From positions 1 to 49,582 of the forward strand of contig JBAXNR010000021.1 in NCBI GenBank assembly GCA_037133675.1: 49,582 nt of DNA. The letters are read 5' to 3'. Made by a program: the position numbers and the translations under genes. A model generated the notes under the pieces. It saw only the letters and a list, made by a program, of their open reading frames with translations. It made no database searches and was not told the origin of the DNA. Shown piece by piece: positions 42,289-49,582 of this stretch. Position 1 is the stretch's first letter. The number at the start of each line of letters is the position of its first letter. This DNA is from UBA4132 sp037133675 (lineage in GTDB: Bacteria > Pseudomonadota > Gammaproteobacteria > Methylococcales > Methylomonadaceae).

Positions 42289-44091
42289 TTATTGATATTC
42301 ACCGTACAGTTTGGCGTAAAGACCATTTTGGTTGATTAGCGTTTCATGCCGACCTTGTTCACAGATTTTACCTTGCTCAAACACATAAACATGATCCGCT
42401 TGTTTTACCGCACTGAGGCGGTGGGCAATGATAATCGTGGTACGTCCTTTTAGAAAGGCATTTAACGCACTATGCAATTTATATTCAGTTTCGGTATCCA
42501 ATGCAGAGGTGGCTTCATCCAAAATAACAACTTTAGGATTGGCGACCACCATCCGCGCAATCGCCATTCGCTGGCGTTGACCACCTGATAAGCGCATACC
42601 GTGTCGCCCAACGATGGTATCCAAACCTTTTGCTAAATCGCTGACTACATCAGTCAATTGTGCGATAGCCAGTGCGTTCCACAGTTCTGCATCAGTTGCC
42701 GATTTTCCTAAAGTAAGATTGGCGCGTAAGGTATCGTTAAACAATATAGGATGCTGTAACACAGTGACTACATGTTCTCGCACTATTTCTAAACCGATAC
42801 AATCAATGGCTACTTCATCAAAATAAATTTGCCCTTCTCTGACAGGATATAAACCGATTAAGGTTTGTATCAGCGTAGATTTACCTCCGCCACTTGCACC
42901 CACTAACGCGACTTTTTCGCCCGCTTTAATATTGAGATTAATGCCGTTAAGTACGGTGTCTTCGCCATAACTAAAATGCAGATTTTCCACCCGCACCGCA
43001 ACCGTTTTTTTGTTTAAAAATGGGTTATTTGTGTGTGGATAATTCGGCTCTTGCTGTAAAATGTTGAGTCTATTAATACGCATTAATGCCCCTTTAGCAG
43101 CATAAAACGCATATTGAATGCTAAGAATTTCCTGTACAGGTCCCATCATAAACCACAGATAACCAAACACAGCCAACATTTCACCGATGGTTAAGTTGGA
43201 ATAAAATACCATTAACATGGCACAGGCGCGAAACACATCAAAACCAAACAAAAACACCAAGAAACTCAGACGGTTTGCGGCATCACTTTTCCAAGAAAAG
43301 GCAATTGAATAGTCTTTAACCGAGCGAGCAGAGGCTATAAGTTGCTGGCAATAATGTTGTTCGCGGTTACTGGCGCGAATTTGCTGAATGGCTTCTAGGG
43401 TTTCTGTTAATGCTTGTTGAAATATTTCATACGCCGCATTTTCTTTCGCTTTAAGATGCTTAACCTTAGAACCCACCGCACGAGTAAAATAAATCACCAC
43501 AGGATTTAAGAGTAAAATAAATAAGCCTAGTTTCCAGTGCATCCACAATAAAATGACTGCTGTGCCAATCACCGTTAAACTCGCCACCAACAACTTGCTG
43601 GTTGTTGAACCAATAAAATTATCGAGAGTATCAAGATCAGTGACTAAATTTGTGACTACCGTCCCTGTTCCTAAGCTCTCGTATTCGGACATTGAAATGG
43701 TTTGTAAGTGATTAATCAGCTTACTACGCAGTCGAAAAATAATGTCTTTAGAAATAAAAGAGAACTGTCGTGATTGAATTATATTAAAAATAATAGCCAT
43801 AATGCGTAAAATAAGACTAGCCACCAGCACTACGGTAATATACAACACGGGTAACTGCCATTCGACAGGCGTGAATAAATTAATCGTATGAATCAGGGTA
43901 CTAGGCTTTTTTAATAATACTTCATCGACTAACAACGGCATCAACAACGGCACTGGAACGCTGACAACTGTTGCCAATAGAGCCAATAAATGCGCATAAA
44001 CCAACTGTTTTTTATGCTCTAAGGCGATTTGATAAATAGTTTTCCAGCTATAAATAAGTGTGCTTGGTTCTGATTGCATAGCAATAATCAT
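42289..44091 (-). CDS. ABC exporter, fused permease and ATPase
   Basis: 600 residues. An N-terminal six-helix transmembrane domain (HLLALLATVVSVPVPLLMPL onward) is followed by the nucleotide-binding domain: Walker A GASGGGKST (about residues 395-403), signature LSGGQRQRMAIAR, Walker B VVILDEATSALD and switch histidine in IIIAHRLSA. MsbA/MdlB-like type. Probably exports a lipid, peptide or drug; the substrate is unknown. The neighbouring glycosylase, PHP and rimI genes do not point to one. Confidence 0.92.
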   Translation of the reverse strand: MIIAMQSEPSTLIYSWKTIYQIALEHKKQLVYAHLLALLATVVSVPVPLLMPLLVDEVLLKKPSTLIHTINLFTPVEWQLPVLYITVVLVASLILRIMAIIFNIIQSRQFSFISKDIIFRLRSKLINHLQTISMSEYESLGTGTVVTNLVTDLDTLDNFIGSTTSKLLVASLTVIGTAVILLWMHWKLGLFILLLNPVVIYFTRAVGSKVKHLKAKENAAYEIFQQALTETLEAIQQIRASNREQHYCQQLIASARSVKDYSIAFSWKSDAANRLSFLVFLFGFDVFRACAMLMVFYSNLTIGEMLAVFGYLWFMMGPVQEILSIQYAFYAAKGALMRINRLNILQQEPNYPHTNNPFLNKKTVAVRVENLHFSYGEDTVLNGINLNIKAGEKVALVGASGGGKSTLIQTLIGLYPVREGQIYFDEVAIDCIGLEIVREHVVTVLQHPILFNDTLRANLTLGKSATDAELWNALAIAQLTDVVSDLAKGLDTIVGRHGMRLSGGQRQRMAIARMVVANPKVVILDEATSALDTETEYKLHSALNAFLKGRTTIIIAHRLSAVKQADHVYVFEQGKICEQGRHETLINQNGLYAKLYGEYQ

Positions 44092-44187
44092 TGATGATTT
44101 TTATATAATGTTAATTATATCTGTCTATAAAGACTTTGGGGAAAACAAACGCCTAACATTAAGACATTTAAAAATCTTTAACCCGTC

Positions 44188-44208
44188 ACCACGCTACCGT
44201 GGTATTTT
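44188..44208 (+). terminator. Terminator-like hairpin before the PilZ gene
   Basis: ACCACG (44188-44193) pairs with CGTGGT (44198-44203), four-base loop, followed by ATTTTT. Read on the plus strand it is a simple intrinsic terminator. Nothing upstream on that strand is a gene, so it either ends a short leader RNA or small RNA, or attenuates the PilZ gene 64 bases further on. Confidence 0.5.
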
Positions 44209-44271
44209 TGTACGACTCGAAAAATAAATATCAACCTATTTTAAAATTAACATAAAATCGCTCAATTTATA

Positions 44272-44709
44272 ATGACTACTTTTGAACACAACCCAAACAT
44301 GAATAGTGAGTTTGACTTTATTGAAGATGATGGATTATCTGCTGTTAATGTGTCTGGGCATTCTAGCAAAAACAAACGCGTAGCAACCCGTTATATACGC
44401 GATGATATTATCGTCGTACTTTGTGAAATAACCCCATTCAGTTTTGGCAAAGAAATTTTTATTGATTTCGTAAAATTAAACGATATTACCAGCCGAGGTA
44501 TGTCATTTTCAAGCCGCCATCATATTACTGTTCATAAAAAAATCGTGTTAAATCTTAAATTTTATTCTGAAGTCGCTTTTAAAATATCCGCCACTATTGT
44601 CTATCGATCAAAAGGATCACCCTATCAATACGGGGTAAAGTTTGATAGTGACTACGCTGAACTCAGTGATCATTTATTAGAAACCCAACGTAATTTAGTC
44701 TTCAAATAG
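44272..44709 (+). CDS. PilZ-like c-di-GMP-binding domain protein
   Basis: 145 residues. RVATRYIRDD (about residues 37-46) resembles the RxxxR motif and DITSRGMSF (about 72-80) the DxSxxG motif of PilZ domains, which bind cyclic di-GMP. The second motif reads T for S. The N-terminus is short and acidic, with no signal. Its job here is unknown; pilus and type II secretion genes lie in the window but not adjacent. Eight bases upstream of the MOSC gene. Confidence 0.65.
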   Translation: MTTFEHNPNMNSEFDFIEDDGLSAVNVSGHSSKNKRVATRYIRDDIIVVLCEITPFSFGKEIFIDFVKLNDITSRGMSFSSRHHITVHKKIVLNLKFYSEVAFKISATIVYRSKGSPYQYGVKFDSDYAELSDHLLETQRNLVFK

Positions 44710-44717
44710 CGAGTGTT

Positions 44718-45542
44718 ATGGATTCTTATACTTTAAGCGAAATTATCATTTACCCTGTCAAATCATTGGCGGGTATTAGTTTACCTAGCTGGCAGGTGAC
44801 GAAAACAGGTTTTCAATACGATAGAAAATGGATGTTGATTGATGATCAAGGGCAGTTTTTGAGTCAACGCCGATTACCAAAAATGGCGTTAATTAAAACT
44901 GCCTTAACGGCTGAACAACTCATTTTATCCGCACCTAGTCAACCCGACTTAGTGCTAGATTTAGTTCCGATGGACGGGAAAAATATTACCAGCACTATCT
45001 GGCGCAATCAATGTGAGGCGCGTCATGTTTCAAAGGAAGCTGATTATTGGTTTAGCCGTTTTTTAGAAACAGACTGCCGACTAGTGTATCTACCCGATGA
45101 AGTCATTCGCCCTGTCGATGCTAATTATGCTCAAGCTACCGACCAAGTCGCTTTTGCCGATGGTTTTCCATTTTTACTGATTTCAGAAAATTCACTGCTC
45201 GCCTTAAATCAAGCCATGCAGCTTAATTTACCTATGAGGCGTTTTCGTCCTAATTTAGTTATTGCCGATTGCCCCAGTTACGCAGAAGACAGTTGGCGCG
45301 AAATTCGCGTCGGTGACATTGATTTTAGATTGCCCAAGCCTTGCTCTCGCTGTGCTGTTCCTACCATAGACCCTGACACGGCACAAACGGGTAAAGAACC
45401 GCTTACTACCCTCAACCGTCTGCGAAAATGGCAAAATAAAGTTTATTTTGGGCAAAATGCTATCCATAATCAAAGCGGCACGTTGACAGTTGGCGACAGT
45501 GTGCAGATTTTGCTAACTGGCGAAAATCAACCACCGCTTTAA
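44718..45542 (+). CDS. MOSC domain protein (YcbX/YiiM-like)
   Basis: 274 residues. N-terminal MOSC beta-barrel domain (LSEIIIYPVKSLAGISLPSW, GFQYDRKWMLIDDQGQFLSQ), then the MOSC domain with FADGFPFLLIS, RRFRPNLVI and LPKPCSRCAVPTIDPDT, whose cysteine would bind the molybdenum cofactor. It lacks the ferredoxin tail of E. coli YcbX. Such proteins reduce N-hydroxylated compounds or carry Moco sulfur. Likely cotranscribed with the PilZ-like gene. Confidence 0.88.
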   Translation: MDSYTLSEIIIYPVKSLAGISLPSWQVTKTGFQYDRKWMLIDDQGQFLSQRRLPKMALIKTALTAEQLILSAPSQPDLVLDLVPMDGKNITSTIWRNQCEARHVSKEADYWFSRFLETDCRLVYLPDEVIRPVDANYAQATDQVAFADGFPFLLISENSLLALNQAMQLNLPMRRFRPNLVIADCPSYAEDSWREIRVGDIDFRLPKPCSRCAVPTIDPDTAQTGKEPLTTLNRLRKWQNKVYFGQNAIHNQSGTLTVGDSVQILLTGENQPPL

Positions 45543-45575
45543 TTGAGTGACACAATACCAACAGTCATAAATCAG

Positions 45576-45623
45576 GCTATCGATTATAATTGAAACACTT
45601 TAGCCTTGCCGCAATAACAGCTA
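45576..45623. repeat. 48-base direct repeat, left copy
   Basis: 48 bases matching 49469-49516 at 43 positions; the shared part includes CTTTAGCCTTGC and GCAATAACAGCTA and the TATAAT hexamer at 45585-45590. Together with the right copy it brackets the glycan cassette. It may be a duplicated promoter/leader or the target of a recombination event. Confidence 0.85.
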
Positions 45624-45696
45624 CAAGGTATTAATATTATGGAGTTATCTACTCCTTTCTTAGCCAGAAAACGTGCAGTTTTTTTATTGCAGAACA

Positions 45697-45729
45697 ACGG
45701 ATAACATCCCTTGAAGGGATGTTATCCGT
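45697..45729. repeat. Perfect 14-base stem-loop upstream of the membrane protein gene
   Basis: ACGGATAACATCCC (45697-45710) is exactly complementary to 45716-45729, with loop TTGAA. It lies 45 bases before ATG 45775. No T-run follows, so it is more likely a palindromic element or a leader structure than a terminator. Confidence 0.85.
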
Positions 45730-45774
45730 GCTGAAATGGCAACTATACGGTTTTTGAATCAAAACGGAGTAGTA

Positions 45775-47568
45775 ATGATTGTTTTGCATTTGATTGCATT
45801 TATTCAAATATGTTTTTTACCAGGATTTATACTTTTATATTCTTTATACCGTAAATACCTTAATTTGGAAATAATGTTCGTATTCTCTTTTGGATTGAGC
45901 TTGTTATGTAATTATTTTCTAGTATTTATATTATCTTTTACAGGGTACTATAGCCAAACTGTCATGGTAGCAATATTTGCGCTAGAAATAATAACGTTAT
46001 TCATAATACTAGCAGTAAAACCGATACCTAAACTATTTACCCAATACTCTCATGTAGTAACTGGAAAAAGCTATGTAGACATAGATAATCCAATAGTTTT
46101 TGGTATTATTTCTATTTCTTTTTTATTTTTATTTGTACTGCTTATGGCAGCACTCAAAAATGTTGGTAGCATTTTTCAAAATTGGGATGCAGTGGTATCT
46201 TGGAATCGTTGGGCAGTTGTCTTCGCAAGTAATTCATTACCGACAGATAGCTATCATTATCCACTGCTGATACCCGCTAATTGGTCAATATCATATATTA
46301 TTACGGGTACAAATTGGCAATTCCTTCCAAGAGCCATCATGCCAATTTTTCTTATTTTTATGGTGCTAACTCAAATATTGCTTGGTCTTCGCCACCGTAA
46401 TACCGCTTGGTTAATAACGGCGATTATTCTTTTACCTCTGTTAAGTTACAATTGGACAGATGGTTATGCCGATGTTCCTGTTGCCTTTTTTTCTTGGTTG
46501 GCAATACTGTGTATTTTAATAGCAACAGAACTGCCTGCTTCTAATAATAAAGTAGGTTGTTTAATACTCTTGGGCGCAATTTTTGCAGTTAGTTCAGCAG
46601 TGACTAAACAAGCAGGATTGTTTATAGTTATTGTATACCCTATTATTGCATTACTTTTGAAAGCAGTTCCTAAAGGAAAAGTAATACACTACTTTATAAT
46701 CTATTTATTATTAATATTATTTATAGTCGCGCCGTTCTATTTATTTGCCGAGTATAATATTGCTCTGGGAAAAAATTCATCTGAAGTAAGCTATGTCACT
46801 GGCAATCTTTCACTGCATAACAATCTTGGTTATCTTGAAAGGATTTTTCCCTCTCTTCAAAATTATGCCCATTTATTTGGGGGTTGGCTGTTATTTTTAC
46901 CTCTATTGAGTATAGCTTTTTACGCTTGTCGCTATAGACTAGAGCGTATTTTATTCTTAACAGCATTCCTTCCATACCTACTGTTGTGGGCAGTTTTCTT
47001 TTCTTACGACACGCGTAATTCAGCTTTATCAATACCTATATTCGCTCTAATAGTGGGTTATGGGGGCGATAGATTAGTGAACAAACTAAATAACCTATTA
47101 TCTGGTCACTTTGCTCAGCTACTTAAGAATGCAGTTCCAGTGATTATTTCCGTTCTTTTAGTCGCGGTTTTGCTTGCTGTCAATGGACTAATTGATCCTG
47201 AAAAAGTGGCAAATAAACATATTGAAAAACAAAAACAATTAGGTGATGTCAATCTCAACACATCGTTATACGTTTATTTCGAGAAGAACGGTTTCATTGG
47301 TCAAGTGCTTACCGACTACCTATATTTTGGTTATTTGCCAACACTCTCGGAACATTACCGCGCCTTTTCCAATGCTGATCCAGAGGGCATTGATAAACTA
47401 AAAGCAACTGATGTCGCTTATATCTTATTGACATCTTATAACAAAGATAATGTTTATAAAAATAAACTTGTTCAATATATTGATGCACAAATCACCGAAA
47501 AACACTTCACGGAGATTTTTTCATATAAGAACGGTGATAATCAATATCGATTGGTAAAACTTCGTTAA
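45775..47568 (+). CDS. Polytopic membrane protein, GT-C glycosyltransferase-like
   Basis: 597 residues from ATG 45775, which has CGGAG upstream; the frame extends 13 codons further to 45736. About ten or more hydrophobic helices (LHLIAFIQICFLPGFILLYS onward). The first large periplasmic loop has NWDAVVSWNRWAVVFASNSL and YHYPLLIPANW, acidic-aromatic loops reminiscent of GT-C enzymes, which use polyprenyl-phosphate sugars. Next to a GT2-GtrA fusion, so it could place a sugar on an envelope polymer. No known family member was recognised by name. AT-rich. Confidence 0.75.
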   Translation: MIVLHLIAFIQICFLPGFILLYSLYRKYLNLEIMFVFSFGLSLLCNYFLVFILSFTGYYSQTVMVAIFALEIITLFIILAVKPIPKLFTQYSHVVTGKSYVDIDNPIVFGIISISFLFLFVLLMAALKNVGSIFQNWDAVVSWNRWAVVFASNSLPTDSYHYPLLIPANWSISYIITGTNWQFLPRAIMPIFLIFMVLTQILLGLRHRNTAWLITAIILLPLLSYNWTDGYADVPVAFFSWLAILCILIATELPASNNKVGCLILLGAIFAVSSAVTKQAGLFIVIVYPIIALLLKAVPKGKVIHYFIIYLLLILFIVAPFYLFAEYNIALGKNSSEVSYVTGNLSLHNNLGYLERIFPSLQNYAHLFGGWLLFLPLLSIAFYACRYRLERILFLTAFLPYLLLWAVFFSYDTRNSALSIPIFALIVGYGGDRLVNKLNNLLSGHFAQLLKNAVPVIISVLLVAVLLAVNGLIDPEKVANKHIEKQKQLGDVNLNTSLYVYFEKNGFIGQVLTDYLYFGYLPTLSEHYRAFSNADPEGIDKLKATDVAYILLTSYNKDNVYKNKLVQYIDAQITEKHFTEIFSYKNGDNQYRLVKLR

Positions 47569-47577
47569 GGATTTCAA

Positions 47578-48615
47578 ATGTCATACATAATTTTAATACC
47601 TGCCTACAAACCAGATTCAAAACTAATCGTGCTACTTGAACAACTCACTGATTTGAATGCAGTGCAAATAGTGCTAGTTAATGATGGGTCAGGGGAACAG
47701 TACAACGATATTTTTGCCCAAGCTACTGCTATTCCCAACTGCGAAGTGTTAATTCACGCGATCAACCAAGGCAAGGGTCGTGCGCTTAAAACGGGTATTA
47801 ACTGGATTTTGACTAAATATTCTGAAATGGATGGTATTGTCACCGCTGATGCAGATGGACAGCATTCACCAGAAGATATTATGGCTGTTGTGCAGACAAT
47901 GACGACTCATCCAAAAGCGTTAATATTAGGCTGTAGGCAGTTCGATGGTGCGATTCCTTTGCGTAGTCGTTTAGGAAACAGCATGACCCGATTGGTATTT
48001 CGTTTGCTAGCAGGTGTCAAAATTTCCGATACTCAAACGGGTTTGCGCGGCATTCCACGCATTTTCTTAGCGAGTTCTATTTTGATGGAAGGTGAGCGTT
48101 ATGAGTATGAAATAAATATGCTACTCACCGCAGTTAGGGAAAAAATTTCGATAGTTGAAATTCCTATACGCACCATTTATCTTGACGATAATGCGTCATC
48201 CCATTTTTCACCTATTTTTGATTCATTCAAAATATACTTTGTATTATTCAGATTCTTTCTTTCTTCATTAACAACCAGTGTTATTGATTACATAGTCTTT
48301 ATCATTAGTTTATCCTATGGTTTTGATATTGCCTTGGCAACTATTTTTGCTCGATTATTAGCGGGTTCTTATAACTATCTAGTAAATAAAAATATTGTAT
48401 TCAAAGATAAAGATAGCGCGATTAATTCGTTTATTAAATACTGGATACTGGTCATGATATTAGGTACGATTTCATTTCTCTGTATAACATGGTTATCAAC
48501 ATTAACGAATATACCAATATCAGCCGCTAAAATAATAGTCGAAACATTATTGTTTCTCGCTAGCTTTGTTTTGCAACGAGATGTGGTATTTTCAAGGAGT
48601 AAAGAAAATGATTAA
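47578..48615 (+). CDS. GT2 glycosyltransferase-GtrA fusion
   Basis: 345 residues. N-terminal GT-A fold of the dolichol-phosphate mannosyltransferase type: ILIPAYKPD, VLVNDGSGEQYND, GKGRALKTGINWIL, and the DXD-like DADGQHSPEDI (about residues 95-105), then the acceptor block FRLLAGVKISDTQTGLRGIP. C-terminal about 130 residues are a GtrA-like four-helix membrane domain (TTSVIDYIVFIISLSYGF, FARLLAGSYNYLVNKNIVF). Usually two separate genes; here one. Should make a polyprenyl-phosphate-linked sugar and flip or pass it to the neighbouring GT-C-like protein. Confidence 0.87.
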   Translation: MSYIILIPAYKPDSKLIVLLEQLTDLNAVQIVLVNDGSGEQYNDIFAQATAIPNCEVLIHAINQGKGRALKTGINWILTKYSEMDGIVTADADGQHSPEDIMAVVQTMTTHPKALILGCRQFDGAIPLRSRLGNSMTRLVFRLLAGVKISDTQTGLRGIPRIFLASSILMEGERYEYEINMLLTAVREKISIVEIPIRTIYLDDNASSHFSPIFDSFKIYFVLFRFFLSSLTTSVIDYIVFIISLSYGFDIALATIFARLLAGSYNYLVNKNIVFKDKDSAINSFIKYWILVMILGTISFLCITWLSTLTNIPISAAKIIVETLLFLASFVLQRDVVFSRSKEND

Positions 48616-49252
48616 AAAAACAAATTGGGATATGTATTATGGTCAGAGTAATAAAGCAAGCTCAATTACGCGCAATATTACTACAAAAAAAATTGCAAAA
48701 ATTATTGAAGATATTATTTTGCTTGATAATAAATGGCATCCAGAAAAAATTATCGAGATTGGTGGGGCTAATAGTTGTTTTTACGAAGCTATAAAAAATA
48801 ACTTCAAACCAGCGCAATACTTAGTAATAGATAATAATCAAACAGGATTAGATTTATTAAAATCAAAAGTGGGTGATGATGGTGTATTACTTGTTAGAAA
48901 CGCTGATATTTTGGATAATACCATTAGTAGTGAATCTGCTGATTTAGTCTATAGTGTCGGCTTAATTGAGCATTTTGATAGCATTGGAACTGAAAAAGCA
49001 ATTGCCGCTCATTTTACGCTATTAAAAAATGGCGGTTACTGCATTATAACTTTTCCAACGCCTACTATTTTATATAAACTGGCAAGAAAAGTATCTGAGT
49101 CTTTAAATTTATGGTTATTTTGGGATGAACGTCCGTTGCATTTTGATGAGGTTATTAATACTGCCAGTAACTATGGCGATGTATTAAAAACATCTATAAA
49201 TTGGGCAATTATATTTACTCAGGGAATTATAGTTGTTCAAAAACATAAGTAA
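48608..49252 (+). CDS. Class I SAM-dependent methyltransferase
   Basis: 214 residues from ATG 48608, with AAGGAG upstream and overlapping the previous stop. SAM loop IIEIGGANSCFYEAI (about residues 44-58), then LVIDNNQTGL, the motif-II-like region SADLVYSVGLIEHF and LKNGGYCIITFPTP. The specific acceptor is unknown; in this cassette a sugar or lipid-linked glycan is most likely. AT-rich like its neighbours. Confidence 0.82.
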   Translation: MIKKTNWDMYYGQSNKASSITRNITTKKIAKIIEDIILLDNKWHPEKIIEIGGANSCFYEAIKNNFKPAQYLVIDNNQTGLDLLKSKVGDDGVLLVRNADILDNTISSESADLVYSVGLIEHFDSIGTEKAIAAHFTLLKNGGYCIITFPTPTILYKLARKVSESLNLWLFWDERPLHFDEVINTASNYGDVLKTSINWAIIFTQGIIVVQKHK

Positions 49253-49582
49253 GTGAGTATAAATTTTCAGGTAAATGACTGCCAGTCATTTATTGCCCAG
49301 AAACTTTTGTTCAGTTACTTACAATAACCCGATAAGATAGGCTACATGGATGAGCTAAGGTACGAAGCCCATCAATCGTGGATGGTGTACATTTTACGTC
49401 AAATCATTCCATAATAACTGTGGTCAATCTCGACAGACGATGCTCCCTTCGTCAACCCATCCTATTGTGCTATCGGTTATAATTAAAGCCCTTTAGCCTT
49501 GCTGCAATAACAGCTATATTCTCATTTGGGTAGTCATAAACAGTGAGTGATTAAGAGAACCTCAATTGGTTACGAATATTGT
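49253..49582. other. Gene-free stretch with repeats at the window end
   Basis: No gene was seen in these 330 bases. A small hairpin (AAATGACT at 49273-49280 with AGTCATTT at 49284-49291) may end the methyltransferase transcript. Between about 49330 and 49465 lie two oppositely oriented segments (around GAGCTAAGGTACGAAGCCC and CTTCGTCAACCCATCC) resembling intergenic repeats of this kind of genome, then the right 48-base repeat. Confidence 0.5.
49469..49516. repeat. 48-base direct repeat, right copy
   Basis: Matches 45576-45623 at 43 of 48 positions, same orientation, also with TATAAT (49478-49483). A downstream gene outside the window could use it as a promoter, as the membrane protein gene might use the left copy. 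Confidence 0.85.

Overview
The window looks like chromosomal DNA of a moderately AT-rich gammaproteobacterium. The order recA-recX-alaS-(insert)-lysC, a type II secretion run in the Xanthomonas xps order (G-H-I-J-K-L-M-N-D), CmoB, MlaC and a Pseudomonas-type HemB all fit that class. The REP/RAYT content, the aryl-polyene-type genes and the general style suggest a Methylococcales- or Thiotrichales-like organism, but that is inference and no 16S or other rRNA is present. I saw no rRNA, tRNA or CRISPR array.

Layout. 1-210: tandem heptamer and small inverted repeats. 211-3684: a PD-(D/E)XK-like DUF3782 protein and three housekeeping genes (cmoB, mlaC, hemB). 3685-13022: a type I restriction-modification island. 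It is preceded by what looks like an IS5-type transposase stub. It contains hsdM, a REP-associated tyrosine transposase with five REP palindromes, hsdS, a zeta-like P-loop kinase with a 64-residue partner, hsdR and a YgjP-type metalloprotease. 13052-13968: yggU-like gene and a lipoprotein. 14429-20733: the tail of an aryl polyene (APE) pigment cluster: halogenase-like flavoprotein, DUF3261 lipoprotein, ketosynthase, dehydratase, ketoreductase and second ketosynthase, interrupted by an AT-rich DUF4238 gene.

20848-23517 (minus): two PilT/PilU-family retraction ATPases, one with an apparently duplicated N-terminal domain. 23588-32101 (minus): lysC, then an accessory insert (rmuC pseudogene, two exported proteins, a SUMF1-like protein between two copies of a palindrome), then alaS, recX and recA. 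32379-39903 (plus): nine tightly overlapping type II secretion genes, gspG to gspD; gspE and gspF are not in the window. 40043-44091 (minus): rimI, family-4 uracil-DNA glycosylase, a PHP-domain nuclease and an ABC exporter. 44272-45542 (plus): a PilZ-like protein and a MOSC protein. 45775-49252: an AT-rich glycan-modification cassette (GT-C-like membrane protein, GT2-GtrA fusion, methyltransferase) between two imperfect 48-bp direct repeats.

How it works together: the pilus ATPases, type II secretion, APE pigment and glycan cassette are envelope and surface functions. The restriction island, transposon remnants and the broken rmuC mark the places where accessory DNA entered an otherwise conserved backbone.
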